The notes beneath the pieces were generated by a model, which was given only the letters and a program-made list of their open reading frames with translations, did not search any database and was not told where the DNA came from. From the NCBI GenBank assembly GCA_030704225.1, contig CP131915.1, forward strand, positions 1,860,001 through 1,924,000: 64,000 nucleotides of DNA. The letters run 5' to 3'. The position numbers and the translations under genes were made by a program. The stretch comes from Kosakonia sp. H02. Lineage in GTDB: Bacteria > Pseudomonadota > Gammaproteobacteria > Enterobacterales > Enterobacteriaceae. How positions within the stretch are numbered: position 1 is the first letter of the stretch; each line of letters opens with the position of its first letter. Of this stretch, positions 1 through 7,662 are shown piece after piece.

Positions 1-60
1 GTTTTTGCCCGATGCAAAAATTCAGTGCCCTGTTGGGCGAAGCAGCGAAATAGCGGCGTC

Positions 61-80
61 TCCCCCGCGAAAGCGGGGGA
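61..80. other. GC-rich hairpin downstream of yccJ
   Basis: TCCCCCGC, a GAAA tetraloop and GCGGGGGA form a perfect 8-bp stem 15 bases beyond the yccJ stop codon. No T tract follows on either strand, so it is a stable 3' structure of the wrbA-yccJ message rather than a textbook terminator. Bases 1-60 hold no gene that I can support. Confidence 0.4.
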
Positions 81-94
81 GTGGGGGAGCGTAA

Positions 95-322
95 CTACAC
101 GTTTTGCCGTTCTATGGTTTGTTCTCCCCAAAAGAGTGAATCTTTATCGGTTTTCTCAAAGGCGCGCAGCAGGACTTCATCGCTACCTTCTTCCCAAATT
201 TTCTCTGCGAGGACCTCGTCGTAGTCGGCAAGTTCGAAAATAGCTTCAGCGATTTCCGGTGAAGTATTACGTAAACTGGCCCATTCGCCCACGCGATGAG
301 CTTTCGCTTCCTGAGTTGGCAT
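95..322 (-). CDS. yccJ: YccJ family protein
   Basis: This 75-residue acidic protein (begins MPTQEAKAHRVGEW) has the exact length and sequence character of enterobacterial YccJ. It has no signal peptide or membrane segment and is presumably cytosolic. It lies 20 bases downstream of wrbA on the same strand, as in E. coli, where the two form one transcription unit. The molecular function is unknown; the link with wrbA suggests a role in stationary phase or stress, which is inference. The ATG at 322 is preceded by a purine-rich AGGAGGA ribosome site. Confidence 0.9.
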   Translation of the reverse strand: MPTQEAKAHRVGEWASLRNTSPEIAEAIFELADYDEVLAEKIWEEGSDEVLLRAFEKTDKDSLFWGEQTIERQNV

Positions 323-342
323 AAGCGTCCTCCTGTAGAAAG

Positions 343-939
343 TTAACCGTTCAGTTTGACTGCCAGGCCGGCGACGTATTCGCCCTGATAACGGGCGATC
401 GCCAGCTCTTCGGCACTTGGCTGGCGCGAACCATCGCCACCGGCAATGGTCGTCGCGCCGTAAGGCGTACCGCCGCGAACCACTGAAACATCGAACAGTT
501 CCTGCGCGGCATAGCCAATGGGAACAATGACCATCCCATGATGAGCAAGCGTAGTCCAGGTTGAGGAGATTGTATGCTCCTGGCCGCCTCCGGTCCCGGT
601 GGAACTAAACACGCTCGCCAGTTTTCCGTACAGCGCACCCGAGGCCCATAGTCCGCCGGTCTGATCAAGGAAAGTGCGCATTTGTCCGCTCATGTTGCCA
701 AACCGGGTCGGTGTACCAAAAATAATGGCATCATACTCGGGCAGTTCCTGCGGTGTGGCGACCGGCGCATTCTGCGTCTTACCCCCTGATTTTAGAAAGA
801 GTTCGGCTGGCATCGTTTCCGGTACGCGCTTGATAACGACCTCTGCGCGATCCACTTTTTGCGCCCCCTCTGCAATGGCATGCGCCATCGTTTCGATGTG
901 TCCATACATGGAATAATAAAGCACCAACACTTTAGCCAT
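343..939 (-). CDS. wrbA: NAD(P)H:quinone oxidoreductase WrbA
   Basis: A flavodoxin-fold FMN enzyme of 198 residues that reduces quinones by two electrons using NAD(P)H and so limits oxidative stress. The N-terminal strand and phosphate loop (MAKVLVLYYSMYGHIETMA) and the GTPTRFGNM and STGTGGGQE flavin-contact regions are visible. The frame stays open upstream to 1020, but the ATG at 939 is the right start: it has an AGGAGGG site seven bases upstream and gives the standard family length. In E. coli wrbA is RpoS-dependent. It heads a two-gene unit with yccJ. Confidence 0.95.
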   Translation of the reverse strand: MAKVLVLYYSMYGHIETMAHAIAEGAQKVDRAEVVIKRVPETMPAELFLKSGGKTQNAPVATPQELPEYDAIIFGTPTRFGNMSGQMRTFLDQTGGLWASGALYGKLASVFSSTGTGGGQEHTISSTWTTLAHHGMVIVPIGYAAQELFDVSVVRGGTPYGATTIAGGDGSRQPSAEELAIARYQGEYVAGLAVKLNG

Positions 940-1332
940 TTTGTATCCCTCCTGTTTGTTAAGCGCGCAGCGATTCGCTGCGTTCTTCCTTAAGCGTATG
1001 ACGTGATAGCCAGAGTGCAAATAAACGCGCCACTTCTTTGATAATTAACAATTAACGGTGAAGCGCGATCTTGTTGCAAATTGACACATTTTTGCGCGGG
1101 TACATTTTTAAAGACATAAGAGGGGCTTATCGGTTTCGCTTAAGGAAACGGTCAGGTAAGCCGCTTAAGCTGTTGCAAAATATTAATAGCGGCTGGCTGA
1201 TGAGCCGCCGTTTACTAAGCTTAAGTTCACGCGGCGCAGATAAAGGTTCGGCCTTTACGTCGTGAGGTGAAAGAATCCTCTTTTACTGAATGCAGAAAGA
1301 TGTCTGATATTTCACTTATCTGGAGGTGAGAC
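940..1332. promoter_or_regulatory. wrbA/ymdF divergent intergenic region
   Basis: 393 bases without a gene, between divergent wrbA and ymdF, so promoters for both must lie here. A TTGACA hexamer occurs at 1081-1086, but no -10 at proper spacing stands out. An open frame at 1071-1265 has no ribosome site and no recognisable product and is not called. Confidence 0.35.
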
Positions 1333-1506
1333 ATGGCAAACCATCGTGGTGGTTCAGGTAACTTCGCTGAAGACCGTGAAAGAGCATCAGCAGCAGGCCG
1401 TAAAGGTGGTCAGCAAAGCGGGGGTAATTTCAAAAATGATCCTCAGCGCGCCTCAGAAGCAGGTAAAAAAGGGGGCAAAAACAGTCACGGTAGCCGCAGT
1501 AGCTAA
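1333..1506 (+). CDS. ymdF: KGG-repeat general stress protein (YmdF/YciG family)
   Basis: A 57-residue, very hydrophilic, glycine- and lysine-rich protein beginning MANHRGGSGNFAEDRERAS. It carries two copies of a repeat of the form S-x-A-G-x-K-G-G (AAGRKGG and EAGKKGG) preceded by a G-N-F stretch, the signature of the stress-induced KGG family (YciG, YmdF, GsiB-like). No membrane segment or cysteine is present. A strong TGGAGGTGAG ribosome site precedes the ATG. Position next to wrbA matches E. coli ymdF. The role is probably protective in stationary phase or desiccation and related to motility in YciG; for this copy that is inference. Confidence 0.9.
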   Translation: MANHRGGSGNFAEDRERASAAGRKGGQQSGGNFKNDPQRASEAGKKGGKNSHGSRSS

Positions 1507-1548
1507 CGCGACCCGCAGACAAGCCTTTACGGTTGCTGCATAAGCCCG

Positions 1549-1575
1549 CCGCCGGGGAGACCCGGCGGTTTTTTT
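1549..1575 (+). terminator. Intrinsic terminator of ymdF
   Basis: CCGCCGGG (1549-1556), a short GAGA loop and CCCGGCGG (1561-1568) are followed by seven T residues. A strong rho-independent terminator 42 bases after the ymdF stop. Confidence 0.9.
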
Positions 1576-1616
1576 ATGCATGCGCGACGCATTAATTTAT
1601 GTAACCGTTCTTCTGA

Positions 1617-1631
1617 AAGTCGAGTCGACTT
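1617..1631. promoter_or_regulatory. Perfect palindrome upstream of rutR, possible operator
   Basis: AAGTCGAGTCGACTT is a 7-bp inverted repeat around one central base, 44 bases before the rutR start. A TATGCT hexamer at 1643-1648 could be a -10. Size and placement suit a TetR-family dimer acting on its own gene, but the sequence does not match the E. coli RutR consensus TTGACCAnnTGGTCAA. Confidence 0.4.
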
Positions 1632-1674
1632 GTGTCATTTGCTATGCTGCTTCGAACCAAAAAGGGGAGCACAA

Positions 1675-2313
1675 ATGGCACAGGGTACGGCGAAGGGCGT
1701 GGGCAAACGCACACGGGCGGTAAGTGAAAAGCGTCAGGCGATTTTAAACGCGGCGCTGGAGGTTTTTTCTCGCCTTGGTTTTCATGGGGCACGGCTGGAT
1801 CAGGTTGCGGAGCAGGCGGGCGTCTCGAAAACGAATCTGCTTTATTATTTCCCGTCCAAAGAGGCGCTTTATATTGCCGTGTTGCGCCAGATCCTTGATA
1901 TCTGGCTGGCACCGCTAAAAGCGTTTCGTGAGGATTTCACGCCGCTGGTGGCCATCAAAGAGTACATCCGCCTGAAACTGGAAGTCTCGCGGGACAATCC
2001 CCAGGCCTCGAAGCTGTTTTGCCAGGAGATGTTACAGGGCGCGCCGCTGCTGAAAGCAGAATTAACCGGCTCTTTAAAAGCGCTGGTGGAAGAAAAAGCG
2101 GCGATCATCGCTGGCTGGATAGTCAACGGTAAACTGGCCGCCGTCGATCCCCATCATCTGATCTTTATGATTTGGGCCTCCACGCAGCATTACGCCGATT
2201 TCGCTATTCAGGTCGAAGCCGTCACCGGCGCAACACTCCAGGATGACGCCTTTTTCCAGCAAACGGTCGATAACGTGCAGCGCATGATTATCGAAGGGAT
2301 CCGCGTGCGTTAG
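1675..2313 (+). CDS. rutR: TetR-family pyrimidine/purine regulator RutR
   Basis: This 212-residue TetR-family protein is collinear with E. coli RutR, which binds uracil or thymine and controls the rut pyrimidine-degradation operon, carAB and other nucleotide genes. The helix-turn-helix lies at about residues 20-66 (GVSKTNLLYYFPSKEAL), followed by a highly conserved ligand domain (QILDIWLAPLKAFREDF, WASTQHYADFA). The frame is open from 1576, but the ATG at 1675 follows an AGGGGAG site and gives the family length. The rutABCDEFG operon that normally lies divergent upstream is missing here, leaving the regulator as a solo gene. Its last four bases overlap the converging LprI-like gene. Confidence 0.93.
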   Translation: MAQGTAKGVGKRTRAVSEKRQAILNAALEVFSRLGFHGARLDQVAEQAGVSKTNLLYYFPSKEALYIAVLRQILDIWLAPLKAFREDFTPLVAIKEYIRLKLEVSRDNPQASKLFCQEMLQGAPLLKAELTGSLKALVEEKAAIIAGWIVNGKLAAVDPHHLIFMIWASTQHYADFAIQVEAVTGATLQDDAFFQQTVDNVQRMIIEGIRVR

Positions 2314-2705
2314 TTGCCGGGCGGCAGCGGGCAACTCACATCGCCTTCCTCACACTGCAACAGCGAGGCCAGCCACGCTTCGCGCTCGTTGGTTTTATCT
2401 GCCAGGCACTGGTTTTCCACCATCGGCTGCACGCTGCCGCCTTCAGAACCTGAACTGACGAACGCACAATCGCTGTCGCGCAGCGTAATCCAGGTTTGCT
2501 GTGCCTTTTTCAGCAACGCTGCCTGCTGGGGCGTCGCGCGTTTAATCGCGTCCTGATAGGTCTGGTTGAGTTTTTTATCCGCAGCCTGATAAAGCGCCGC
2601 GGTGCAACTGTTCAGTTGCGATTGGCTGGAGGCGTTATCGCACTCATCGGCGAACACCGGGTGGCTTAACATTAGCGCGGTGAGCGCCAGCAGGCTTCGT
2701 TTCAT
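2310..2705 (-). CDS. LprI-type DUF1311 secreted protein
   Basis: A 131-residue protein with a Sec signal peptide (MKRSLLALTALMLSHPVFA, cleavage before DEC) and a mature domain with six cysteines, suggesting three disulfides in the periplasm. The pattern ECDNA...LNSCTA...DSDCAF...NQCLADKTNER is typical of the lysozyme-inhibitor LprI/DUF1311 family. Inhibition of host lysozyme is shown for mycobacterial LprI; for this homologue it is inference. It converges on rutR with a four-base overlap of coding ends and seems to be an insertion relative to E. coli, where putA follows rutR. Confidence 0.75.
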   Translation of the reverse strand: MKRSLLALTALMLSHPVFADECDNASSQSQLNSCTAALYQAADKKLNQTYQDAIKRATPQQAALLKKAQQTWITLRDSDCAFVSSGSEGGSVQPMVENQCLADKTNEREAWLASLLQCEEGDVSCPLPPGN

Positions 2706-3120
2706 GCGCGTCCCTTGTTTAACAAGTGTGATTTAGCGGATTTATTAACACAGCCCTGCGCGAATGTCACTTCAGCGGGTGAATCGCGAGCGGACGGTTT
2801 TGCCTTGCTCGTTTCAGTTCACAAATTTCAAAACTTTTTCCTGCCGCCAGGTGGCAGTAAGGGCGAAAAAAACAGGCTACCATCATGTAAATGATAAATA
2901 AAAGTTAATAAATTGTTGTTAAATTCATTTTATTTAACACATCTGAAGGCTTATAGATTTCTCTTATGGTTTAAATTAACTAAATATTAACTAATATTTA
3001 ACTGTAATTTATCAATTTTGGGCATTTATCACATTTTTACGATCCGCAGTGTTTTGCCTCTTCCCTTCGTTGTTAACCTCCATTTCGCGACTTTCCTCTG
3101 TCCTCAAGAAAGGTACAACT
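2706..3120. promoter_or_regulatory. AT-rich promoter region of the sugar ABC operon
   Basis: 415 bases without a gene, between the divergent LprI-like gene and the sugar-binding protein gene. Bases 2880-3030 are markedly AT-rich compared with the surroundings. They contain three phased TTAACT repeats (listed separately). The operon has no linked regulator, so control must come from a distant gene acting here. Confidence 0.5.
2976..3003 (+). repeat. Three TTAACT direct repeats at 11-bp spacing
   Basis: TTAACT occurs at 2976-2981, 2987-2992 and 2998-3003, each 11 bases from the next and so on one face of the helix. They lie about 120 bases before the operon start codon. Phased direct repeats of this kind often bind a cooperative regulator or bend DNA; which one is unknown. 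Confidence 0.55.
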
Positions 3121-4104
3121 ATGAAATTCAAACTCGCCTTACTCAGCGCCGCGCTGATTTCTGCCAGCATGGTGTCCGGCCAGGCTTTTGCTGCACAGAA
3201 GTATGAAATTGCCGTCGTGGCCAAAGTAACCGGCATTCCGTGGTTCAACCGTATGGAAACCGGCGTCAATGAAGCCGCGAAAAAACTGGATGTCAATGCT
3301 TACCAGACCGGACCTTCCACCCCGGATCCGGCGCAGCAGGTAAAAGTGATTGAAGATCTGATCGCCAAAAACGTTAACGCCATCATCGTCGTACCGAATG
3401 ATGCGAAAGTGCTGGAGCCGGTGCTAAAAAAAGCCCGCGACAAAGGCATCGTAGTGCTGACGCATGAATCCCCGGATCAGCAAATTGGTCAGTGGGATAT
3501 TGAAACCATCGACAGCGAAAAATACGCGCAGGCAAACGTCGATGAGCTGGCAAAAGATATGGGCGGCAAAGGTGGCTATGCCATCTACGTTGGCTCACTG
3601 ACCGTGCCGCTGCATAACGCCTGGGCCGATTACGCCATCAAATATCAGAAAGAAAAATACCCGGATATGTTTGAAGTCACCTCGCGTTTACCGGTGGCGG
3701 AAAGCATTGATAAATCCTACGCCACGACGCTTGACCTGATGAAAACCTACCCGCAGATGAAAGGGGTAATTGGCTTCGGATCGCTTGGGCCGATCGGTGC
3801 CGGACAGGCGGTACAGAAGAAACGCGCGAAAGACAAACTGGCGGTTGTTGGCATCGCGATGCCGGGTCAGGCTGCACCGTATCTGATGCGCGGTGACATC
3901 AAAAAAGCGCTGCTGTGGGATCCGCGTGATGCTGGTTACGCGCTGGTCACCGTTGCCGATCAGTTGCTGCAAGGAAAAGAAGTGACGTCCGATCTCTCGA
4001 TTGAAGGATTGGGCAAAGCCGATGTGGATATGGATAAGAAAGTGATCCGCTTTAATAAGATCCTCGAAGTGACAAAAGAAAACGCACAATCACTCGGTTT
4101 CTGA
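3121..4104 (+). CDS. Periplasmic sugar-binding protein (LsrB/RbsB-like), ABC transporter
   Basis: A 327-residue periplasmic binding protein of the ribose/LsrB type (family 1). It has a Sec signal peptide of about 23 residues ending AFA, then the classic mature start (QKYEIAVVAKVTGIPWFNRMETG) and the NVNAIIVVPND segment typical of the fold. It should capture a sugar and deliver it to the permeases encoded next. The ATG at 3121 was chosen over the upstream open frame (from 3049) because it follows AAGAAAGG and begins the signal peptide. Automatic annotation may call it an autoinducer-2 binding protein, but the downstream kinase is of ribulokinase type and no lsr genes are present, so a pentose or pentulose is more likely. 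Confidence 0.85.
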   Translation: MKFKLALLSAALISASMVSGQAFAAQKYEIAVVAKVTGIPWFNRMETGVNEAAKKLDVNAYQTGPSTPDPAQQVKVIEDLIAKNVNAIIVVPNDAKVLEPVLKKARDKGIVVLTHESPDQQIGQWDIETIDSEKYAQANVDELAKDMGGKGGYAIYVGSLTVPLHNAWADYAIKYQKEKYPDMFEVTSRLPVAESIDKSYATTLDLMKTYPQMKGVIGFGSLGPIGAGQAVQKKRAKDKLAVVGIAMPGQAAPYLMRGDIKKALLWDPRDAGYALVTVADQLLQGKEVTSDLSIEGLGKADVDMDKKVIRFNKILEVTKENAQSLGF

Positions 4105-4210
4105 GCCTTTCAGGCCACACCAGGGAACCGGAACGCCGGCCGTCAGGCCGGCTCTTCCGCCGCAGATTTTAACCTCGCGCCCCTTTCGGGCGCTGGCAGA
4201 GGTATTGTCG

Positions 4211-5710
4211 ATGAGCGACACCACCGCATTTATCACCCTTGAGAATATCAGCAAGCAATTCCCGGGCGTGCTGGCGCTGGACAATGTGAATTTAACGCTG
4301 AAAAAAGGCGAAGTTCACTGCCTGGCGGGGCAAAACGGCTGCGGAAAAAGCACCATCATCAAGGTTATCTCCGGGGTCTATCACCCGGAAAAAGGGGCCA
4401 ACATAGAGCTCGACGGCAAGCTGTTTCACCATCTCACGCCGCCGCTTTCCGCCCATTACGGCATTCAGGTGATTTACCAGGATCTGTCGTTATTCCCCAA
4501 TTTCAGCGTCGCGGAAAATATCGCCCTGCATCGCTATTTACCCGGCGGCGATATCTGGGTGCGTCGTAGCGCCATGCGCACGCAAGCGCTGGCGGCGATG
4601 GCGCGCATTGGCGTGCGCCTCGACCCGGATAAGAAAGTAGAAAAACTCTCCATCGCCGACCGTCAATTAGTGGCAATTTGCCGCGCGATTGCCGCCGAAG
4701 CCCGGTTGGTTATCATGGATGAACCCACCGCGTCGCTCACCCGCCAGGAAGTGAACGGCTTACTGCGCGTGGTGAATGAATTGAAAGCTGCTGGTATTTG
4801 CGTGGTGTTTGTCAGCCATCGTCTGGATGAGGTGATGGAAGTTGCGGATCGCATCAGCGTGATGCGCGACGGCAAACTGATCGGCACCTGGCCGGCGAGC
4901 GAGCTCGACAGCCATGAACTGGCGTATCTGATGACCGGGCAACGTTTTCACTACAGCCCGCTACCAGAAAAACCGTCGGTCGAACAACCGCCAATGCTGG
5001 AGCTGCGCCATTTGAGCCGCAAGGGCAAATACCGCGATATCAACCTCGCGCTGCGCAGCGGCGAAATCGTGTCGATTGTCGGCCTGCTGGGTTCCGGGCG
5101 CACCGAGTTGTGCATGAGCCTGTTTGGTATGACGAAGCCGGAAGATGGCGAGATCCGCATCAATGACAAGCCGGTGAAGCTGCGTAACAACCATGACGCT
5201 ATCCGCCACGGGATCGGCTATGTCTCGGAAGACCGCTTAACGCAGGGGTTGATTATGGAGCAGTCAATCTATGACAACACCATCGTCACCGTCTTCGACA
5301 AATTACATACCCGTAGCGGCTTGCTCGATCACGCCAAAGCCGGGCAACTGGTGAGCGATCTGATCCGCAATCTGAACATCAAAGTCTCCGATCCCCGCTT
5401 GCCGGTGAAAACGCTCTCTGGCGGGAATGCACAACGCATCGCCATTGCTAAATGGGTTGCCACGCAACCGCGTATTTTGATCCTCGACTCGCCTACCGTC
5501 GGCGTCGATATCGCCAACAAAGAGGGCATCTATCAGATTGCCCGCCAGTTGGCAGAGCAGGGGATGGCCGTGCTGATGATTTGTGACGAAATCCCGGAAG
5601 CCTATTACAACAGCCATCGCGTGCTGGTAATGCGCCAGGGTGAACTGGTGGCGGAATTTAACCCGCACCGCTGTACAGAACAGGAGATCGCGGAGGTGGT
5701 GAATGCGTAA
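4211..5710 (+). CDS. Sugar ABC transporter ATP-binding protein (double ATPase)
   Basis: A 499-residue RbsA/XylG/MglA-type protein with two fused ATPase domains. The N-terminal half has Walker A GQNGCGKST, and Walker B with VIMDEPTASL. The C-terminal half has the degenerate Walker A GLLGSGRTE usual in this family, signature LSGGNAQR and Walker B LILDSPTVGVD. It powers the two permeases that follow. A TTG six bases upstream is in frame, but the ATG at 4211 sits eight bases after AGAGG and is the better start. The 3' end overlaps the next gene by eight bases, indicating translational coupling. Confidence 0.88.
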   Translation: MSDTTAFITLENISKQFPGVLALDNVNLTLKKGEVHCLAGQNGCGKSTIIKVISGVYHPEKGANIELDGKLFHHLTPPLSAHYGIQVIYQDLSLFPNFSVAENIALHRYLPGGDIWVRRSAMRTQALAAMARIGVRLDPDKKVEKLSIADRQLVAICRAIAAEARLVIMDEPTASLTRQEVNGLLRVVNELKAAGICVVFVSHRLDEVMEVADRISVMRDGKLIGTWPASELDSHELAYLMTGQRFHYSPLPEKPSVEQPPMLELRHLSRKGKYRDINLALRSGEIVSIVGLLGSGRTELCMSLFGMTKPEDGEIRINDKPVKLRNNHDAIRHGIGYVSEDRLTQGLIMEQSIYDNTIVTVFDKLHTRSGLLDHAKAGQLVSDLIRNLNIKVSDPRLPVKTLSGGNAQRIAIAKWVATQPRILILDSPTVGVDIANKEGIYQIARQLAEQGMAVLMICDEIPEAYYNSHRVLVMRQGELVAEFNPHRCTEQEIAEVVNA

Positions 5711-6692
5711 CGCCTCGCTTGCCCGGCTTATCGGGCAACATGAATTCTGGTTAGGCTTGCTGGTCGTTGCCCTTGCGGTCGGGCTCAGTATCCGTACCGA
5801 TGAGTTTTTAACCCTTGGCAACCTGACGGATGTCGCCACCAGCTATGCCATTCTCGGCATTCTCGCCTGCGGGCTGTTTGTGGTGCTGATCTCCGGCGGG
5901 ATTGATATCTCGTTCCCGGCAATGACGGCAATTGCGCAATATGCGATGGCCAGTTGGGTGATTGCCCACGGCGGCAACTTCGCGCTGGCGCTGGCTCTCT
6001 CAATGGCCGTCGGGCTTGTGCTCGGGCTGGTCAACGGTTTCCTCGTCTACTGGCTACGTGTGCCAGCGATCATCATTACCATCGCCACGCTGAACGTCTA
6101 TTACGGCCTGCTGGTCTATGCCACCAAAGGCACCTGGCTGTACGGCTTCCCGGACTGGTTTATGAACGGCATCAACTGGTTCTCCTTTACCGGTTCGGAC
6201 GGCTATGACTACGGGTTAACCCTGCCGCTGCTGTGCCTCGGCGCGACCATAATTTTTACCGCCGTGCTGATGAACTACACCCGCCTGGGGCGGCAGATTT
6301 ACGCCATGGGCGGCAACCGCGATGCGGCGTCTCGCCTGGGGCTGAACCTGCTGAAACTGCATTTTTATGTTTACGGCTATATGGGCATTCTGGCGGGCGT
6401 GGCGGCCGTGGTACAGGCGCAGATCACCCAGTCGGTGGCGCCCAACTCGCTGCTCGGTTTTGAACTGACGGTACTGGCGGCAGTGGTACTCGGTGGCACC
6501 AGTATGTCCGGCGGGCGCGGCACGCTGACCGGCACGCTGCTGGGGGTGATTCTGCTTGCCTTCTTACAGAACGGGTTAACGTTGCTTGGCGTCTCCTCTT
6601 ACTGGCATATGGTGTTTAGCGGCGCGATTATTCTGGTGAGCATCAGCGCGACCGCGTGGCATGAAAAACGCAAACTCGCAAGGGAGCTTTAA
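5703..6692 (+). CDS. Sugar ABC transporter permease, first subunit
   Basis: A 329-residue inner-membrane protein of the BPD_transp_2 (RbsC-like) family with eight to ten hydrophobic segments. Conserved stretches include ISGGIDISFPAMTAI near residue 65 and VVLGGTSMSGGRGT near residue 262, the loop region that contacts the ATPase. It starts within the end of the ATPase gene and is followed after one base by a second permease, so the two probably form a heterodimeric channel. Confidence 0.87.
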   Translation: MRNASLARLIGQHEFWLGLLVVALAVGLSIRTDEFLTLGNLTDVATSYAILGILACGLFVVLISGGIDISFPAMTAIAQYAMASWVIAHGGNFALALALSMAVGLVLGLVNGFLVYWLRVPAIIITIATLNVYYGLLVYATKGTWLYGFPDWFMNGINWFSFTGSDGYDYGLTLPLLCLGATIIFTAVLMNYTRLGRQIYAMGGNRDAASRLGLNLLKLHFYVYGYMGILAGVAAVVQAQITQSVAPNSLLGFELTVLAAVVLGGTSMSGGRGTLTGTLLGVILLAFLQNGLTLLGVSSYWHMVFSGAIILVSISATAWHEKRKLAREL

Positions 6693-6693
6693 G

Positions 6694-7647
6694 ATGAAAT
6701 CCATCGTCCGAATCCTGCCCGGTGATGCCATCATTCGCTTGCAATGCGTGATTATCATCGTCGTTGCGCTGGTCTTTTCCGCGCTGCTTGGCGGGCGTTT
6801 TTTCAGCGTCGCCAACTTCCAGTCCATCGGTTCGCAACTGCCGATCCTCGGCATGTTAGCGCTCGGTATGGGCATTACCATGCTGACCGGCGGCATTAAC
6901 CTGTCGATCATTGCCGGTGCCAATGCCTGTTCGCTGGTGATGGCCGCGGTGATTGTCAGTCATCCTGACAATCCGCTTTTCCTGGGGCTGGCGTTGATCG
7001 CCGGGCTGTTGGTGGCGGTGGCGATTGGCGTTCTTAATGGTGCGCTGGTGGCATGGATTGGTGTCTCGCCGATCCTCGCCACGCTCGGCACCATGACGCT
7101 GATTTCCGGCCTCAATATTCTGCTTTCCAACGGCACGGTTATCTCCGGCTTCCCGACGGCAATTCAATACCTGGGGAACGCCACTATTGTTGGCATCCCC
7201 GTGGCGCTGCTGCTGTTTCTCGCGGTCGCGCTGCTGCTGTGGGTACTGTTGGAACATACTACGCTCGGGCGCAGCCTCTATCTTGTGGGCTCCAACGAGC
7301 AGGCCACGCGCTACAGCGGCGTGAACACCGTGCGTGTGCAAATCTCGGTGTATGTCATCTCGGCAATCCTCGGTTGGGTGGCCGCCATTTTGATGATGGC
7401 GAAATTCAACTCGGCGAAAGCGGGTTATGGCGAGTCTTATCTTCTGGTGACCATTCTGGCTTCGGTGCTCGGCGGCATTAACCCGGACGGCGGCTTTGGC
7501 CGTGTGCTCGGTCTGGTGTTGGCGCTGGTGGTACTCCAGATGCTGGAAAGTGGCTTTAACTTGTTGGGTATCAGCAGTTATCTGACGATGGCGCTCTGGG
7601 GCGCGGTGCTGATCCTCTTTATCGCATTACAGAATCGTAAAGCCTGA
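6694..7647 (+). CDS. Sugar ABC transporter permease, second subunit
   Basis: A 317-residue RbsC-type permease. It shares the family motifs with its neighbour (LTGGINLSIIAGAN near residue 63; VLGGINPDGGFGRVLG near residue 265) but is clearly diverged, as expected for the partner subunit of a heteromeric transporter. The frame extends upstream to 6661, yet the ATG at 6694 follows AGGGAG and lies just after the previous stop. Membrane-spanning along most of its length. Confidence 0.87.
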   Translation: MKSIVRILPGDAIIRLQCVIIIVVALVFSALLGGRFFSVANFQSIGSQLPILGMLALGMGITMLTGGINLSIIAGANACSLVMAAVIVSHPDNPLFLGLALIAGLLVAVAIGVLNGALVAWIGVSPILATLGTMTLISGLNILLSNGTVISGFPTAIQYLGNATIVGIPVALLLFLAVALLLWVLLEHTTLGRSLYLVGSNEQATRYSGVNTVRVQISVYVISAILGWVAAILMMAKFNSAKAGYGESYLLVTILASVLGGINPDGGFGRVLGLVLALVVLQMLESGFNLLGISSYLTMALWGAVLILFIALQNRKA

Positions 7648-7662
7648 TTTCAGGAGAAAAAA

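Noticed and set aside
1071..1265. 64-codon open frame upstream of ymdF
   Set aside because: No ribosome site, no recognisable sequence, and it lies in the wrbA/ymdF promoter region.
3121..7647. An lsr (autoinducer-2) uptake operon
   Set aside because: The binding protein and permeases are of the same broad family, but lsrK, lsrR, lsrF and lsrG are absent and the kinase is a ribulokinase-type FGGY protein with TCSLV.
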